A stretch of 64,000 bases of DNA from Azotimanducus sp965220185 (GTDB lineage: Bacteria; Pseudomonadota; Gammaproteobacteria; Pseudomonadales; Azotimanducaceae). The notes below the pieces were generated by a model. The model worked only from the letters and a program-made list of their open reading frames with translations, did no database searches and was not told the origin of the DNA. Positions 8,071-16,742 of this stretch are shown here, piece after piece. A program made the translations under genes and the position numbers. Within the stretch, counting starts at the first letter, position 1, and each line of letters begins with the position of its first letter. The stretch is from positions 2,356,001-2,420,000 of the forward strand of contig OZ244807.1 of the NCBI GenBank assembly GCA_965220185.1, written 5' to 3'.

Positions 8071-8231
8071 TTTTTTCTCTTGACAAGAGATCGAGGCTGT
8101 ATGTCGAATTTATTGTGTATCTTGTCAACAGACGCTCGAATCAACTCTTTGATTTGCGACTCTGCCACACCCCACCAATCTGGCTCATATTTCAATGTCA
8201 CGTGCCAGTTCTCTCGCGCATCAATTCGCAA
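8071..8231 (-). pseudogene. type II restriction endonuclease, N-terminal fragment
   Basis: Minus-strand start ATG at 8231 gives MRIDARENWHVTLKYEPDWW, then runs to LVKRK at the insertion point. Continuation is found at 6774 and below (RKNPYLYRLRG). The start overlaps the 3' end of the methyltransferase by 34 bp, the usual arrangement of a coupled restriction-modification operon. As it stands the frame runs into the TIR and ends within the element, so no full endonuclease can be made. Confidence 0.8.
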
Positions 8232-9070
8232 TATTCTTCCAAAGCATCAATTCCGATTGAATTCCGACCCAATTCAGAAGCCGCTACGAGCGTTGTGCCA
8301 GAGCCAGCAAAAGGATCAAGTACCCAATCGCCAGGATCCGTAAACAAGCGAATAAACCATTTTGGCAAGGCAATTGGAAACGCCGCCGGATGTCCTTTAT
8401 AGCCGCATTCAGTGGACATGTGCAGCACATTCGTGGGGTAGGCATAGTCGCGCCCCACCCAATTCGCGATTCGCTTTCCAAATCCATTCCCTGCCTTAGA
8501 GAGATCTCGAACTCGGTCCGTTGCTGACAGATTGCGAAGTCTTGAATGCTTCCAATCGCCAGTCGGCACCATCACTGACTCTTGACGCATCTTGAAATTC
8601 TTGCTGATTGCAAAATGCAGTAGACGTTCCCATGAATCCCGAAAGCGATTCGGCCATTTGCCAGGATACGAATTTTTCTTATGCCAGCAATACTCGTCAA
8701 CCCAGCGCCATCCCTGATTCCTCAGTTCTTGGATCAGGTCAAGTACGTAAGTATGGCGCTCCCCATCCACCACCCTCTCCTTGATATTCAAGACGAACGA
8801 GCCAGTTGGCGACAGTGCTGCTCGAAGCACTTCAGCACGAGGCAAAAACCATTCAACATATTTATCGGGGTGTATACCACCATAGTTTGAGCGACGTTGG
8901 TCCGCATATGGCGGCGAAGTGACTATGAGGTCAATTGACCCCACATCAATCAACCGCGGGACTGCGCGCTGACAATCGCCATGAAATATCTTGGTTTGCG
9001 GCGGAGATAGCGTAGCTGAATGCTTCGCTTCGTTTATATCTGCGGCTGCTATGCTACCCGTCACTTTCAA
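8198..9070 (-). CDS. site-specific DNA methyltransferase (TSPPY type)
   Basis: A 290-residue beta-class amino-methyltransferase. The catalytic motif TSPPY (residues ~51-55) precedes the SAM-binding motif DPFAGSGTT (~260). TSPPY is most often found in N4-cytosine methyltransferases, so modification of cytosine N4 is likely, though N6-adenine is not excluded. It is the protective half of a restriction-modification system whose endonuclease is interrupted, so it may now act as an orphan methyltransferase. Recognition sequence cannot be predicted. Confidence 0.9.
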   Translation of the reverse strand: MKVTGSIAAADINEAKHSATLSPPQTKIFHGDCQRAVPRLIDVGSIDLIVTSPPYADQRRSNYGGIHPDKYVEWFLPRAEVLRAALSPTGSFVLNIKERVVDGERHTYVLDLIQELRNQGWRWVDEYCWHKKNSYPGKWPNRFRDSWERLLHFAISKNFKMRQESVMVPTGDWKHSRLRNLSATDRVRDLSKAGNGFGKRIANWVGRDYAYPTNVLHMSTECGYKGHPAAFPIALPKWFIRLFTDPGDWVLDPFAGSGTTLVAASELGRNSIGIDALEEYCELMRERTGT

Positions 9071-9135
9071 ACTCGAGAGGGGAATTCGATCTTTCCAAGC
9101 ATCCGCAAATTATACCTACAGGATGCCGAGCGAAA

Positions 9136-9633
9136 TCAGCCCTCATCTTCAAGACCCGCCATCAAGTCCTTGAACGTCTCGCGATTCTTGCCATTGATTG
9201 ACGCCAGCGCCTTATGGACATCAATCACATAGCGGCGCATTTCCGCTTCATCGCGTGAGCCTGGCTCGCTATTATCTTGAAGATTCGCAGCATCGACATC
9301 GGCGGCCTTGACTGGGTGCTCCACCAGAGAGAACACTTCATGAAAGCCCATGGTCTTGAGCACGCGAGTGACATCCGGATTGGTGGAAACAAGCGTCGGT
9401 GGCGCTTGAAGCGCCTTCTGCGCGGCGATCGAGAGCTTCGCGAGTGAGCCGAGCGACGTACTGTCAATGCTTTCTGTTTCGCGCAGATCGACGACGATTG
9501 ATGCGCATTCGCCGCTCGCGAGCACCCGCTCAAAATAGCGGTCCATGCCGGTGCCCATACCGAGGCGCACATCGCCGACACAGCGGATCACGAACACGTC
9601 CGCCTGCTTGCCCGCCAGAATCTGCCCAGTCAT
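9136..9633 (-). CDS. STAS-domain protein (anti-sigma-factor antagonist type)
   Basis: A 165-residue protein with an N-terminal STAS domain: VIRCVGDVRLG, IVVDLRETESIDSTSLGSLAKL (serine in the SIDSTSLG segment is the probable phosphorylation site) and TMGFHEVFSLVEH. It has a ~55-residue C-terminal extension of acidic character. Its start overlaps the stop of the PP2C phosphatase by 4 bp, so the pair works as a partner-switching module: the phosphatase removes phosphate from the STAS serine. The HsbR/HsbA pair of Pseudomonas is a comparable arrangement. Confidence 0.85.
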   Translation of the reverse strand: MTGQILAGKQADVFVIRCVGDVRLGMGTGMDRYFERVLASGECASIVVDLRETESIDSTSLGSLAKLSIAAQKALQAPPTLVSTNPDVTRVLKTMGFHEVFSLVEHPVKAADVDAANLQDNSEPGSRDEAEMRRYVIDVHKALASINGKNRETFKDLMAGLEDEG

Positions 9634-10835
9634 GCCGCCATCCGGCTATGCAGGCTGAGAAACGAAACATCATCCCGATATTGGGACGCTTCATCAAAAC
9701 CAAGCGAATGCCATATCTCTCCGCCATGCGGCCGGCAGCGCCCGGCAAGCTTCTTGAGCGCCGCTTCCTTGTTCGGCAAGGGCTGCCGACCCATGAGTTC
9801 AAGCACGCCGTCTGAAAAGAGCGCGATCAGCACCGATTGCGAGGTGTCAAGCCGATACGCCTCGCTCTCAAACTGCGCTTCGGGAAAAAGGCCAAGGGGA
9901 CGCCCAGCCTGCTCAAGAAAGCGCGTGCCACACGCATCCGAGATCAGCAGAGTCGGAAAGTGTCCGGCATTCGCGTAGCGCAGCTGCTTGTGCGCTGTAT
10001 CCACCACGCCGATATGCATACTGACATGCTTGCCGATGCGGCTGATGTCGTTGAGCAGCAGATCGTGATTGAGCGCGCTCAGGACGCGCGATGGGTCCTC
10101 GACCACAGCCCTCACTTCGGTGCGCGCGAGGCGACGCACAAAATCCTTGATCATCACAGTGACGAATGCCGAAGATGCGCCGTGACCAGACACATCGGCC
10201 ATATAAAAGCAAAAGCAGTCGTCATCAAGGCGAAAATAGTCAACAAAGTCGCCAGAGAGCATGAGCGACGGCACAAGCCGGTGCGAAAGTCGCCATGCGC
10301 CGATGTCAAACGGTGTGGTGGGAAGCAGTCGGCGCTGAATGAAGCGACCCGACTCCTGGTCACGCTCGATTTGCTGCAGATGCCGCTTGAGCTCGCCGCT
10401 CTCGAATTCGTCGGCTTCGAATCTCGCGAGCAGTGAGCGAATCTGCGTTTCGGCCTTGGCGAAGCCGCCTGCGCATTCAATGACATCGCGCACGCCGAGT
10501 CGCATGGCATCCACTATCACACGCTGCGTCGGCAAGCGTTCGCGGCAAACGAGCGCAAGATGACTCGCCTCACACGCCTTTTTCAAACGCGCCAAGGTTC
10601 GAAGCGCTTCTACGCCGCCATCGATGCTGTCCACAAGCACCAGTGAATGCCGGTGCGCCTCCACCCAGTCAGCCAACTCTTCAATAATGAAGAAAGTCTC
10701 AACGGGCAGTCCTTGAAGACTTAATTTTTCGGCCAGGCCAAATGGTTCTGACTGCGGCCCGTGAAAGAGAGCGAGCGTAATGTTCCTAGCATTGCTATCC
10801 GCACTGCAACCAGCTTTGCCTACCCCCTCGGACAT
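9630..10835 (-). CDS. SpoIIE/PP2C-type serine phosphatase with receiver-like N-terminus
   Basis: The N-terminal ~130 residues resemble a response-regulator fold (SLVLVDS at the position of the phosphoacceptor strand, IVDAMRLGVRDVIE later). A coiled linker and a SpoIIE-type PP2C domain follow, with SGDFVDYF and MADVSGHGASSAFVT metal-binding aspartates. It probably dephosphorylates the neighbouring STAS protein. The ATG at 10835 is used; an upstream in-frame TTG at 10862 has a purine-rich TAGGA directly next to it and is less likely. The canonical acidic pair of receivers is not clear, so control by phosphorylation is uncertain. Confidence 0.85.
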   Translation of the reverse strand: MSEGVGKAGCSADSNARNITLALFHGPQSEPFGLAEKLSLQGLPVETFFIIEELADWVEAHRHSLVLVDSIDGGVEALRTLARLKKACEASHLALVCRERLPTQRVIVDAMRLGVRDVIECAGGFAKAETQIRSLLARFEADEFESGELKRHLQQIERDQESGRFIQRRLLPTTPFDIGAWRLSHRLVPSLMLSGDFVDYFRLDDDCFCFYMADVSGHGASSAFVTVMIKDFVRRLARTEVRAVVEDPSRVLSALNHDLLLNDISRIGKHVSMHIGVVDTAHKQLRYANAGHFPTLLISDACGTRFLEQAGRPLGLFPEAQFESEAYRLDTSQSVLIALFSDGVLELMGRQPLPNKEAALKKLAGRCRPHGGEIWHSLGFDEASQYRDDVSFLSLHSRMAA

Positions 10836-10950
10836 GTTTTGCGCACGAACTTGAACGTGCAATCCTAGTCGACTTTGCTTTGCAGCCTACTCCTATTTCT
10901 CTCCATTAGCAACTCCATTTTGTCTCCATTTTAACCGCATCAAAAGCTCG

Positions 10951-11754
10951 CTACTCGAACAGGAAGTCATCATCTTCGGAGAGAAACGAATCCCCCTCTT
11001 CCGCCGCGCCATCGCGCACCTGAAAATCGCGCCGCTGCAAATACGCATCTCGCTGAAAAATATAAGGATCGCCAAACTGCAACTGCTCTAATCCCAAGAC
11101 GCCAGCGCGCCCTGAGACGCCTTCAAGCCCGCGCACCGCATAGCGCAGTTCAGGCGCGGAAATCAGATTGCCGGCATCGACGAAAACCACCGTCAAAGTG
11201 TTGACAAAATCGACTGTGGCGCCCGGGCCGATCAGCGGCGCCACCGCGAACGGCCCTTCAGGGATGCCCCATACAGACAAAGTTTGACCAAAATCTTCGT
11301 CGTGCTCGACGAAGCCCATATCGGTCGCCACATCAAAGATCCCTGCGATGCCAAGCGTCGAATTAATGCCGAAGCGAGTCACATCGCGAAAGCCAAGCCT
11401 TGGCTTACCTTGCAAAAACTGGTTCACGGCCACGAGCGGATAATCAAGATTGCTAAAGAAGTTGCTAACGCTGGTGCGCAAAGGTTCGGGCAAGGTGTTG
11501 CGATACACAACAGCGACTGGTCGCAGGAACCGTGCGTCAAGCCATGAGTTGAACTCGAACACCTTGCGGTTGAAGCGCTCATAGGGGTCCCGCACCGGAT
11601 CGCTCAAGACATGGCGGGCACCATTGATGCTGTCAATATCATCAGGCGTCACATGCACGGCAGCAACCTGGCAGCCGGTGGTCGCAAACATGAGGCAGAC
11701 AAGAGCAAAAATGCCCAGTCGCGATCTGCTGCATTGGCACCCTCTGTCCACCAT
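10951..11754 (-). CDS. mlaA: MlaA-family (VacJ) outer-membrane lipoprotein
   Basis: A 267-residue lipoprotein. The signal peptide ends in a lipobox-like ATTGC near residue 28. The MlaA core contains DPYERFNRKVFEFN, NFFSNLDYPLVAVNQFLQGK, FGINSTLGIAGIFDVA and DFGQTLSVWGIPEGPF. MlaA sits in the outer membrane and extracts mislocalised phospholipids for the Mla pathway. The other mla genes are not nearby. The C-terminus ends in an acidic tail (EEGDSFLSEDDDFLFE), common in MlaA. Confidence 0.92.
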   Translation of the reverse strand: MVDRGCQCSRSRLGIFALVCLMFATTGCQVAAVHVTPDDIDSINGARHVLSDPVRDPYERFNRKVFEFNSWLDARFLRPVAVVYRNTLPEPLRTSVSNFFSNLDYPLVAVNQFLQGKPRLGFRDVTRFGINSTLGIAGIFDVATDMGFVEHDEDFGQTLSVWGIPEGPFAVAPLIGPGATVDFVNTLTVVFVDAGNLISAPELRYAVRGLEGVSGRAGVLGLEQLQFGDPYIFQRDAYLQRRDFQVRDGAAEEGDSFLSEDDDFLFE

Positions 11755-11760
11755 CTCCGC

Positions 11761-12936
11761 CTACTTGGTGAGCTGACTCATCCCCTCTTCGATGCCACGG
11801 ATAGTGAGCGGATACATCATCCCATCAACGAGTTCGTTTGTCATGGCAACTGATGTCGAATATTCCCACGTTTCCTTTGGCGTTGGATTGATCCACACAA
11901 TCCTGTCGAAATATGAAGTGAAACGCTTCATCCACACGGCGCCGGCCTCTTCGTTCCAGTGCTCGACGCTGCCGCCGACATGGGTAATTTCATACGGCGC
12001 CATGGTCGCATCGCCAACGAACACTACCTTGTAGTCGTGCGCATACTTGTTGAGGATGTCGAACGTTGGGATGCGCTCGGTCATGCGGCGCTTGTTGTCC
12101 TTCCACATGGATTCATACGGGAAGTTGTGGAAATAAAAATACTCAAGGTGCTTGAACTCAGTACGGCTCGCCGAGAACAGCTCTTCACAGATTTTGACGT
12201 GCGCATCCATTGAGCCGCCGATGTCGAGAAAAAGCAGCACCTTGACGGTGTTCTTGCGTTCCGGGCGCATACGGATATCGAGCAGGCCGCCATTGTCCGC
12301 GGTCTTGCGAATCGTGGTGTCCATGTCGAGCTCATCATCACGGCCCGTGCGCGCGAGCTTGCGAAGGCGCCTCAATGCGAGCTTGATGTTGCGTGTGCCA
12401 AGCTCGACCGAATCGTCAAGGTTCTTGTATTTGCGCTCGTTCCAGACTTTCTTCGCTTTTTTCTTGCCGCCGCGTCCAAGGCCGCCCGGCCCTTTCTTAC
12501 CGTCCTCGCGCTCCTCTTCGCCTTCGTCGCCTTGATTGGCCTCTTTTTTGGCGGCCTCTGCCGCCGCCTGCTCGGCTTCTTCGCGCGCCTTCTTGAACTC
12601 GTCAATCAGCCTTTCCAATCCGCCGAGGGACTCGATGCGCTTCATGTCTTCGGGAGAAAGCCATTTTTCGAACTCGCGCTTCAGCCATTCGTCCGGGATC
12701 AGCGACGAAAGCAGCCCGTCAAGATTATCAAGACCTTTGAAATAGGCCGAAAACGCGCGGTCAAACTTGTCGTAGTGCTTCTCGTCCTTGACGAGCGCGG
12801 CGCGCGACAACAGATAAAACTCATCGACATCGGCATAGACGAGCCCGGAGCGCATGCCGCGCAAGAGGTCCATGAGCTCGCGCAAGGTCACCGGCACTTC
12901 ATAGCGCCGGAGCGTCGAAAAGAAGTTCACCAGCAT
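11761..12936 (-). CDS. VWA-domain protein (CoxE-like)
   Basis: A 391-residue protein starting MLVNFFSTLRRYEVPVTLRELMDLLRG, the typical start of the VWA partner of MoxR ATPases. It has a highly charged central linker (~125-165) and a C-terminal VWA domain with a modified metal site LFLDIGGSMDAHV, as usual in this subfamily. It lies 9 bp after a MoxR-like ATPase gene. MoxR/VWA pairs act as chaperone-like machines for metal insertion or complex assembly; the client here is unknown. Confidence 0.88.
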   Translation of the reverse strand: MLVNFFSTLRRYEVPVTLRELMDLLRGMRSGLVYADVDEFYLLSRAALVKDEKHYDKFDRAFSAYFKGLDNLDGLLSSLIPDEWLKREFEKWLSPEDMKRIESLGGLERLIDEFKKAREEAEQAAAEAAKKEANQGDEGEEEREDGKKGPGGLGRGGKKKAKKVWNERKYKNLDDSVELGTRNIKLALRRLRKLARTGRDDELDMDTTIRKTADNGGLLDIRMRPERKNTVKVLLFLDIGGSMDAHVKICEELFSASRTEFKHLEYFYFHNFPYESMWKDNKRRMTERIPTFDILNKYAHDYKVVFVGDATMAPYEITHVGGSVEHWNEEAGAVWMKRFTSYFDRIVWINPTPKETWEYSTSVAMTNELVDGMMYPLTIRGIEEGMSQLTK

Positions 12937-12945
12937 GGCAAGCGC

Positions 12946-13830
12946 TTATCCACGGCTGTCGCGGCGGGACATGAATGCGAGACGCTCCAGAAGATGGACA
13001 TCCTGCTCGTTCTTGACGAGCGCGCCGTAGAGCGGCGGGATGGCTTTGGATGGATCGCGGTTGGTCAAAATCTCTTCTGGGATGTCATCCGACATCAAGA
13101 GCTTCAGCCAATCGATGAGTTCGGAGGTGCTCGGCTTTTTCTTGAGGCCTGGCACTTTGCGCACATCAAAGAAGATATCGAGCGCCTCTTTCACAAGGTC
13201 GCGCTTGATGCCGGGGTGGTGCACTTCGATGATCTCCTCCATCGTTTCCCGGTCTGGAAAGTTGATGTAATGGAAGAAGCAGCGACGCAAAAACGCATCC
13301 GGCAGCTCCTTTTCGTTGTTACTCGTGATCACCACGACCGGCCGCGTCACCGCCTTGATGGTTTCTTTGAGTTCATAGACAAAGAACTCCATGCGATCGA
13401 GTTCCTGCAAGAGGTCATTCGGGAACTCAATGTCCGCCTTGTCAATTTCGTCGATGAGGAGCACGCAACGTTTCGATGCCTCAAACGCCTCCCAGAGCTT
13501 GCCTTTCTTGATGTAGTTGCGAATGTCGTTGACGCGATCATCGCCTAGCTGCGAGTCGCGCAGGCGCGTGACGGCATCATATTCGTAGAGGCCCTGCTGC
13601 GCTTTGGTGGTGGACTTGATGTGCCACTCGATAAGCGGTGCTTTCAGCGTTTGGGCGACTTCCCGCGCAAGTAGGGTCTTGCCGGTGCCAGGCTCGCCTT
13701 TGACGAGCAGCGGACGCTCAAGCGTGACCGCGGCCTCCACCGCCATGCTCAGTTCATCGGTGGTGATATAAGATTCGGTACTTTCAAAAAACACGTAATG
13801 CCTCGTATGGAACCGCTTCTTTGCTGACAA
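12946..13830 (-). CDS. MoxR-family AAA+ ATPase
   Basis: A 294-residue AAA+ protein with Walker A KGEPGTGKT (~residues 43-51), Walker B CVLLIDEIDKAD (~125), sensor 1 VVITSNNEKELPDAFLRRCFF and an arginine finger in that segment. It is upstream of, and almost certainly co-transcribed with, the VWA protein. It is expected to drive ATP-dependent remodelling together with that VWA partner in the cytoplasm. Confidence 0.93.
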   Translation of the reverse strand: MSAKKRFHTRHYVFFESTESYITTDELSMAVEAAVTLERPLLVKGEPGTGKTLLAREVAQTLKAPLIEWHIKSTTKAQQGLYEYDAVTRLRDSQLGDDRVNDIRNYIKKGKLWEAFEASKRCVLLIDEIDKADIEFPNDLLQELDRMEFFVYELKETIKAVTRPVVVITSNNEKELPDAFLRRCFFHYINFPDRETMEEIIEVHHPGIKRDLVKEALDIFFDVRKVPGLKKKPSTSELIDWLKLLMSDDIPEEILTNRDPSKAIPPLYGALVKNEQDVHLLERLAFMSRRDSRG

Positions 13831-13854
13831 AAGCGCACACTCTACTTCAAATGA

Positions 13855-14628
13855 TCAGAACCTGTCCTTGCGTGCGCGCACTTCGGCAAACACCTCGACA
13901 TTGCTGGCATCGAGCATACCGAGTGTTCGGCGCAAGGAGTCGCTGTCTGGGCGCAAGAACGGGTTGGTACGCCGCTCCAAGCCGATACTCGTCGGCACCG
14001 TCGGCTCGCCGCGCGCGCGCAGCTCGCTGATCTTGGCCGCGCGATCTCGCAGCACGTCGTTCTGCGGGTCCACTGTAATCGCGAAACGGGCATTCGCCTC
14101 GGTGTATTCATGCGCACAGTAGACGCGCGTCGAGTCGGGCAGCGCAAGCAGCTTTTCGAGGCTCGTCCACATCTCGGCTGGCGTGCCTTCAAAAAGCCGT
14201 CCGCAGCCGAGCGCAAAGAGCGTGTCACCGACAAACGCGACGCCATCATCAGCGAAGTAGTAGGCAATGTGACCGCGCGTGTGCCCCGGCACATCGAAGA
14301 CGCTCGCGTGATGTCCGCCGAAGTCGTAGACATCGCCATCGGCAAGCGCTGTATCGATGCCCGGGATGCGGCTCCGGTCGGCGGCCGGCCCGACAATCTC
14401 ACAGCGCCATTGCGCTTTCAGTGATTCATTGCCGCCGGTATGGTCAAAATGATGGTGGGTATTGAGGATGTGCGTCAGCGCCCATGCTCTTGACTCGAGC
14501 ACCTCATTGATGGCACTCGCATCAGGCGTGTCAATCGCCGCCGTGAACTGCGCCTGCGACGCATGAATCAAATAGCCGTAATTGTCTTGCAGGCACGGTA
14601 TCTGCACGATTTCCAGCGATTCTGTCAT
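13855..14628 (-). CDS. gloB: hydroxyacylglutathione hydrolase (glyoxalase II)
   Basis: A 257-residue metallo-beta-lactamase-fold enzyme. It has the metal-binding NTHHHFDHTGG (~residues 56-66), VPGHTRGHIAYYF, FVGDTLFALGCGRLFEGTP and YCAHEYTEAN, in the order and length of GloB. It hydrolyses S-lactoylglutathione to lactate and glutathione in methylglyoxal detoxification. The C-terminal RTNPFLRPDSDSLR segment fits the glutathione-binding region. Its start is directly next to the stop of the acyl-CoA dehydrogenase gene. Confidence 0.94.
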   Translation of the reverse strand: MTESLEIVQIPCLQDNYGYLIHASQAQFTAAIDTPDASAINEVLESRAWALTHILNTHHHFDHTGGNESLKAQWRCEIVGPAADRSRIPGIDTALADGDVYDFGGHHASVFDVPGHTRGHIAYYFADDGVAFVGDTLFALGCGRLFEGTPAEMWTSLEKLLALPDSTRVYCAHEYTEANARFAITVDPQNDVLRDRAAKISELRARGEPTVPTSIGLERRTNPFLRPDSDSLRRTLGMLDASNVEVFAEVRARKDRF

Positions 14629-15774
14629 CTAAAAGCCTCCGAGCGCAGCATAGCGATCCGCATGGAACGCCGTGTTGCCGTAGGCTTGTTCGCACACCGC
14701 GGCGCGTTTCAAGAAGAGCCCGACATCGAATTCGTCGGTCATGCCGATGCCGCCGTGCATTTGCAGGCTCTCTCTTGAGACGAGTTTCAAGGCTTCACCC
14801 ATCTTGAATTTGGCAAGGCTTGCGAGGCGCGCGACTTCGTCCTCGCTCCTGCCATCGCCAAGCGCTTCGAGCGCCTCGTATACCGCGCTGCGCGCAAGCT
14901 CGATTTCGCAGAACATTTCGGCAGCGCGGTGCTTGAGCGCTTGAAACGTGCCGATCAACACACCGAACTGCTGACGTTCTTTGAGATACGTCATGGTGCG
15001 ATCAAACAGCTCCTGACAGATGCCAAGCATCTCCGCTGCAAGCCCGATGCGAGCGCGATCAAGCGCACGGTCGAGAATCTCCGCGCCTTTGCCGACCTCG
15101 CCGATGAGCGCGTCCGCCTTGTCAGTCAACTGCACGCCATCGAATTCGATATCGGCAGCATGGCGGCTGTCCACCATTGAGAGCGGTTTGATGGTGATGC
15201 CAGCCGCATCCCTCGGTACCAAGACAAGCGTCAGGCCGTCGCGCACTCCTGCTTCGCCAGCCGATCGTGCGACGACCAGCAATTCGTCGGCGACACCAGC
15301 GTCAGCGACAAATCGCTTGCTACCGCGCAGCGTGAAGCCTGCTTCGGTTTCCTCGGCGACAAGCATTGCGCCATACGGCGCATGGTGGGCTGATTCTTCG
15401 AGCGCGAGCGCAATCAGGCGCTCCCCTGATGAGAGCTGCGGCATGATGCGCTGCTTGAGGTCAGCGCTCGCACCCAAGTCAATGATCGAACCGCAGGCCC
15501 AGACACTCGAATGCAGCGGGCTTGCGAGCAATGTGCGACCAGCCTGCTCGCTGATGACGCCGAGCCCGCGAAAGCCAAAGCCCGAACCGCCGAGCGACTC
15601 GTCCCACGGCACACCCATCCAGCCGAGTTCCGACATTTGCCGCCAAATGGCCGGGTCGTAGCCGTCGCTTGACCTCGAATCACGAAGCTCGCGAAACGCT
15701 GAGACCGGACTGACCTTGCCGCAGAAATCCTGAGCGGAATCTTGCAGCATACGCTCTTCCTCAGTGAGGATCAT
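14629..15774 (-). CDS. acyl-CoA dehydrogenase
   Basis: A 381-residue flavoprotein with the ACAD pattern: an N-terminal helical domain (LGWMGVPWDESLGGSGFGF), a middle beta domain (EEVGF-like FTLRGSKRFVADAGVADELLVVAR) and a C-terminal helical domain ending MHGGIGMTDEFDVGLFLKRA. It probably oxidises acyl-CoA to enoyl-CoA with electrons passed to ETF. The start ATG at 15774 is chosen because ACAD homology begins there (MILTEEERMLQ) and AGGA precedes it. The usual catalytic Glu is not evident; chain-length specificity is unknown. Confidence 0.9.
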   Translation of the reverse strand: MILTEEERMLQDSAQDFCGKVSPVSAFRELRDSRSSDGYDPAIWRQMSELGWMGVPWDESLGGSGFGFRGLGVISEQAGRTLLASPLHSSVWACGSIIDLGASADLKQRIMPQLSSGERLIALALEESAHHAPYGAMLVAEETEAGFTLRGSKRFVADAGVADELLVVARSAGEAGVRDGLTLVLVPRDAAGITIKPLSMVDSRHAADIEFDGVQLTDKADALIGEVGKGAEILDRALDRARIGLAAEMLGICQELFDRTMTYLKERQQFGVLIGTFQALKHRAAEMFCEIELARSAVYEALEALGDGRSEDEVARLASLAKFKMGEALKLVSRESLQMHGGIGMTDEFDVGLFLKRAAVCEQAYGNTAFHADRYAALGGF

Positions 15775-15913
15775 GGTGTTGTCCTGTTCGCTTGATTGAT
15801 TGTTGAGGCGCATTGTAACGGTCGACCGTGCCAGCTGAACCAGAGAATGCGCGAGGTCATCGGACAAACGATCATCAAGATCCGATGGCGGATCAGAAGC
15901 ATCGGACTCCGAA

Positions 15914-15932
15914 TATAACGCATTGCGTTATA
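15914..15932. promoter_or_regulatory. 19-bp palindromic operator candidate upstream of higB
   Basis: TATAACGCATTGCGTTATA is a perfect palindrome about a central T, ending 9 bases before the higB ATG. HigA antitoxins bind such palindromes over their own promoter, so this is the probable HigA operator. Confidence 0.65.
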
Positions 15933-15941
15933 CTTTGGCAG

Positions 15942-16449
15942 ATGATCAGATCGTTCAAGGACAAACCAAGTGAAGCCATTTTCAACGGTCAAATCGCACG
16001 AGGATTGCCGGCTGCAATTCAACAGCGTGCTCGCAGGAAGCTTCGCATGCTCGACGCCGCGACTTGCTTGCGAGATTTGGAAGTTCCTCCATCAAACAGG
16101 CTGAAAAAGCTGCGAGGGGCGCAAGCCGGGCGATTCAGCATACGAATCAACGACTAGGGAAGCTCTGAATAACAGAGCTTCCCTAAGCGGCACATGGACG
16201 TGCCGCCGACATCTTTGCAGGAGCAAAGATGCACGGCTCAGCCGCCCGCAGGGGCGGGCACATGGAAGTGCCTGATGACTTCAGTGCCGCAAGGCATTGA
16301 AGTCGCGAGCAAAACTTCAATCACAATTGAAGTTTTGCGAGTCTGAACAAGTCCAAGGATGGACTTGTTCAGAGCTTACCTAGTGGCGGATATGCTTTAC
16401 ATGGCAAGCGAATCATGCGAATGATGTCGAGATCATTGACTACCATTAG
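15942..16449 (+). pseudogene. higB: higB toxin interrupted by a hairpin-array element
   Basis: The N-terminal part (15942-16154) encodes MIRSFKDKPSEAIFNGQIAR through RFSIRIND, a RelE/HigB ribosome-dependent mRNase. It then meets TAG and the inserted element. After the element, 16384-16449 encodes WRICFTWQANHANDVEIIDY and His then stop, exactly the conserved HigB C-terminus. The toxin is therefore split after residue 71. The triplet at the junction is TAG on both sides, where HigB normally has Gln. Either the toxin already carried a nonsense change or the CTAG belongs to the element. Confidence 0.85.
16158..16379. mobile_element. MITE-like array of eight consecutive hairpins with IS5-like ends
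   Basis: A 222-bp insert flanked by CTAG at 16154-16157 and 16380-16383. Its ends are inverted (GGAAGCTCTGAA against GTAAGCTCTGAA), and the inner right end reads CTGAACAAGTCC. It consists almost wholly of successive stem-loops: 11, 7, 9, 6, 5, 7+4, 13 and 12 bp stems with loops mostly of 4-6 bases. CTAG fits the YTAR target of IS5-family elements, and the ends resemble IS5 termini. No reading frame is present. Confidence 0.75.
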
Positions 16450-16460
16450 AGGCTTTCAAC

Positions 16461-16742
16461 ATGCTTAAGAACGTACACCCAGGCGAAGTGCTGCTCGAAG
16501 AGTTCCTCACAGAGTTTGGAATTAGCCAGAACAGGCTTGGCCGCGAACTCGGCATGCCGCCGAGAGCAATCAATGAAATCGTGCATGGGAAGAGGTCAGT
16601 TACCGCAGCCTCGGCTTTGCGTCTCGCAAAATTCTTCGGCACTTCACCAGACTTTTGGCTCAACCTTCAGTCCAGCTATGACTTAGAGGAAGCCGCGAAG
16701 AAGCTAGACCTCAACGAGATCAAGTATTTCCGCGCAGCGTGA
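16461..16742 (+). CDS. higA: HigA-family antitoxin
   Basis: A 93-residue HTH protein: HPGEVLLEEFLTEFGISQNRLGRELGMPPRAINEIVHGKR with the classical XRE-like helix-turn-helix, then SALRLAKFFGTSPDFWLNLQ, the hallmark of HigA. It neutralises HigB and represses the operon. It lies 11 bp after the original higB stop. The antitoxin is intact while its toxin is broken. Its 3' end overlaps the convergent symporter gene by 23 bp. Confidence 0.92.
   Translation: MLKNVHPGEVLLEEFLTEFGISQNRLGRELGMPPRAINEIVHGKRSVTAASALRLAKFFGTSPDFWLNLQSSYDLEEAAKKLDLNEIKYFRAA

Noticed and set aside
12532..13548. A 338-codon plus-strand frame across the VWA and MoxR genes
   Set aside because: Antisense to two strongly conserved proteins; no motif of its own.
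16158..16379. Hairpin array as a CRISPR array or integron attC cluster
   Set aside because: The stems differ in sequence and length with no constant repeat and spacer pattern and no attC core sites.
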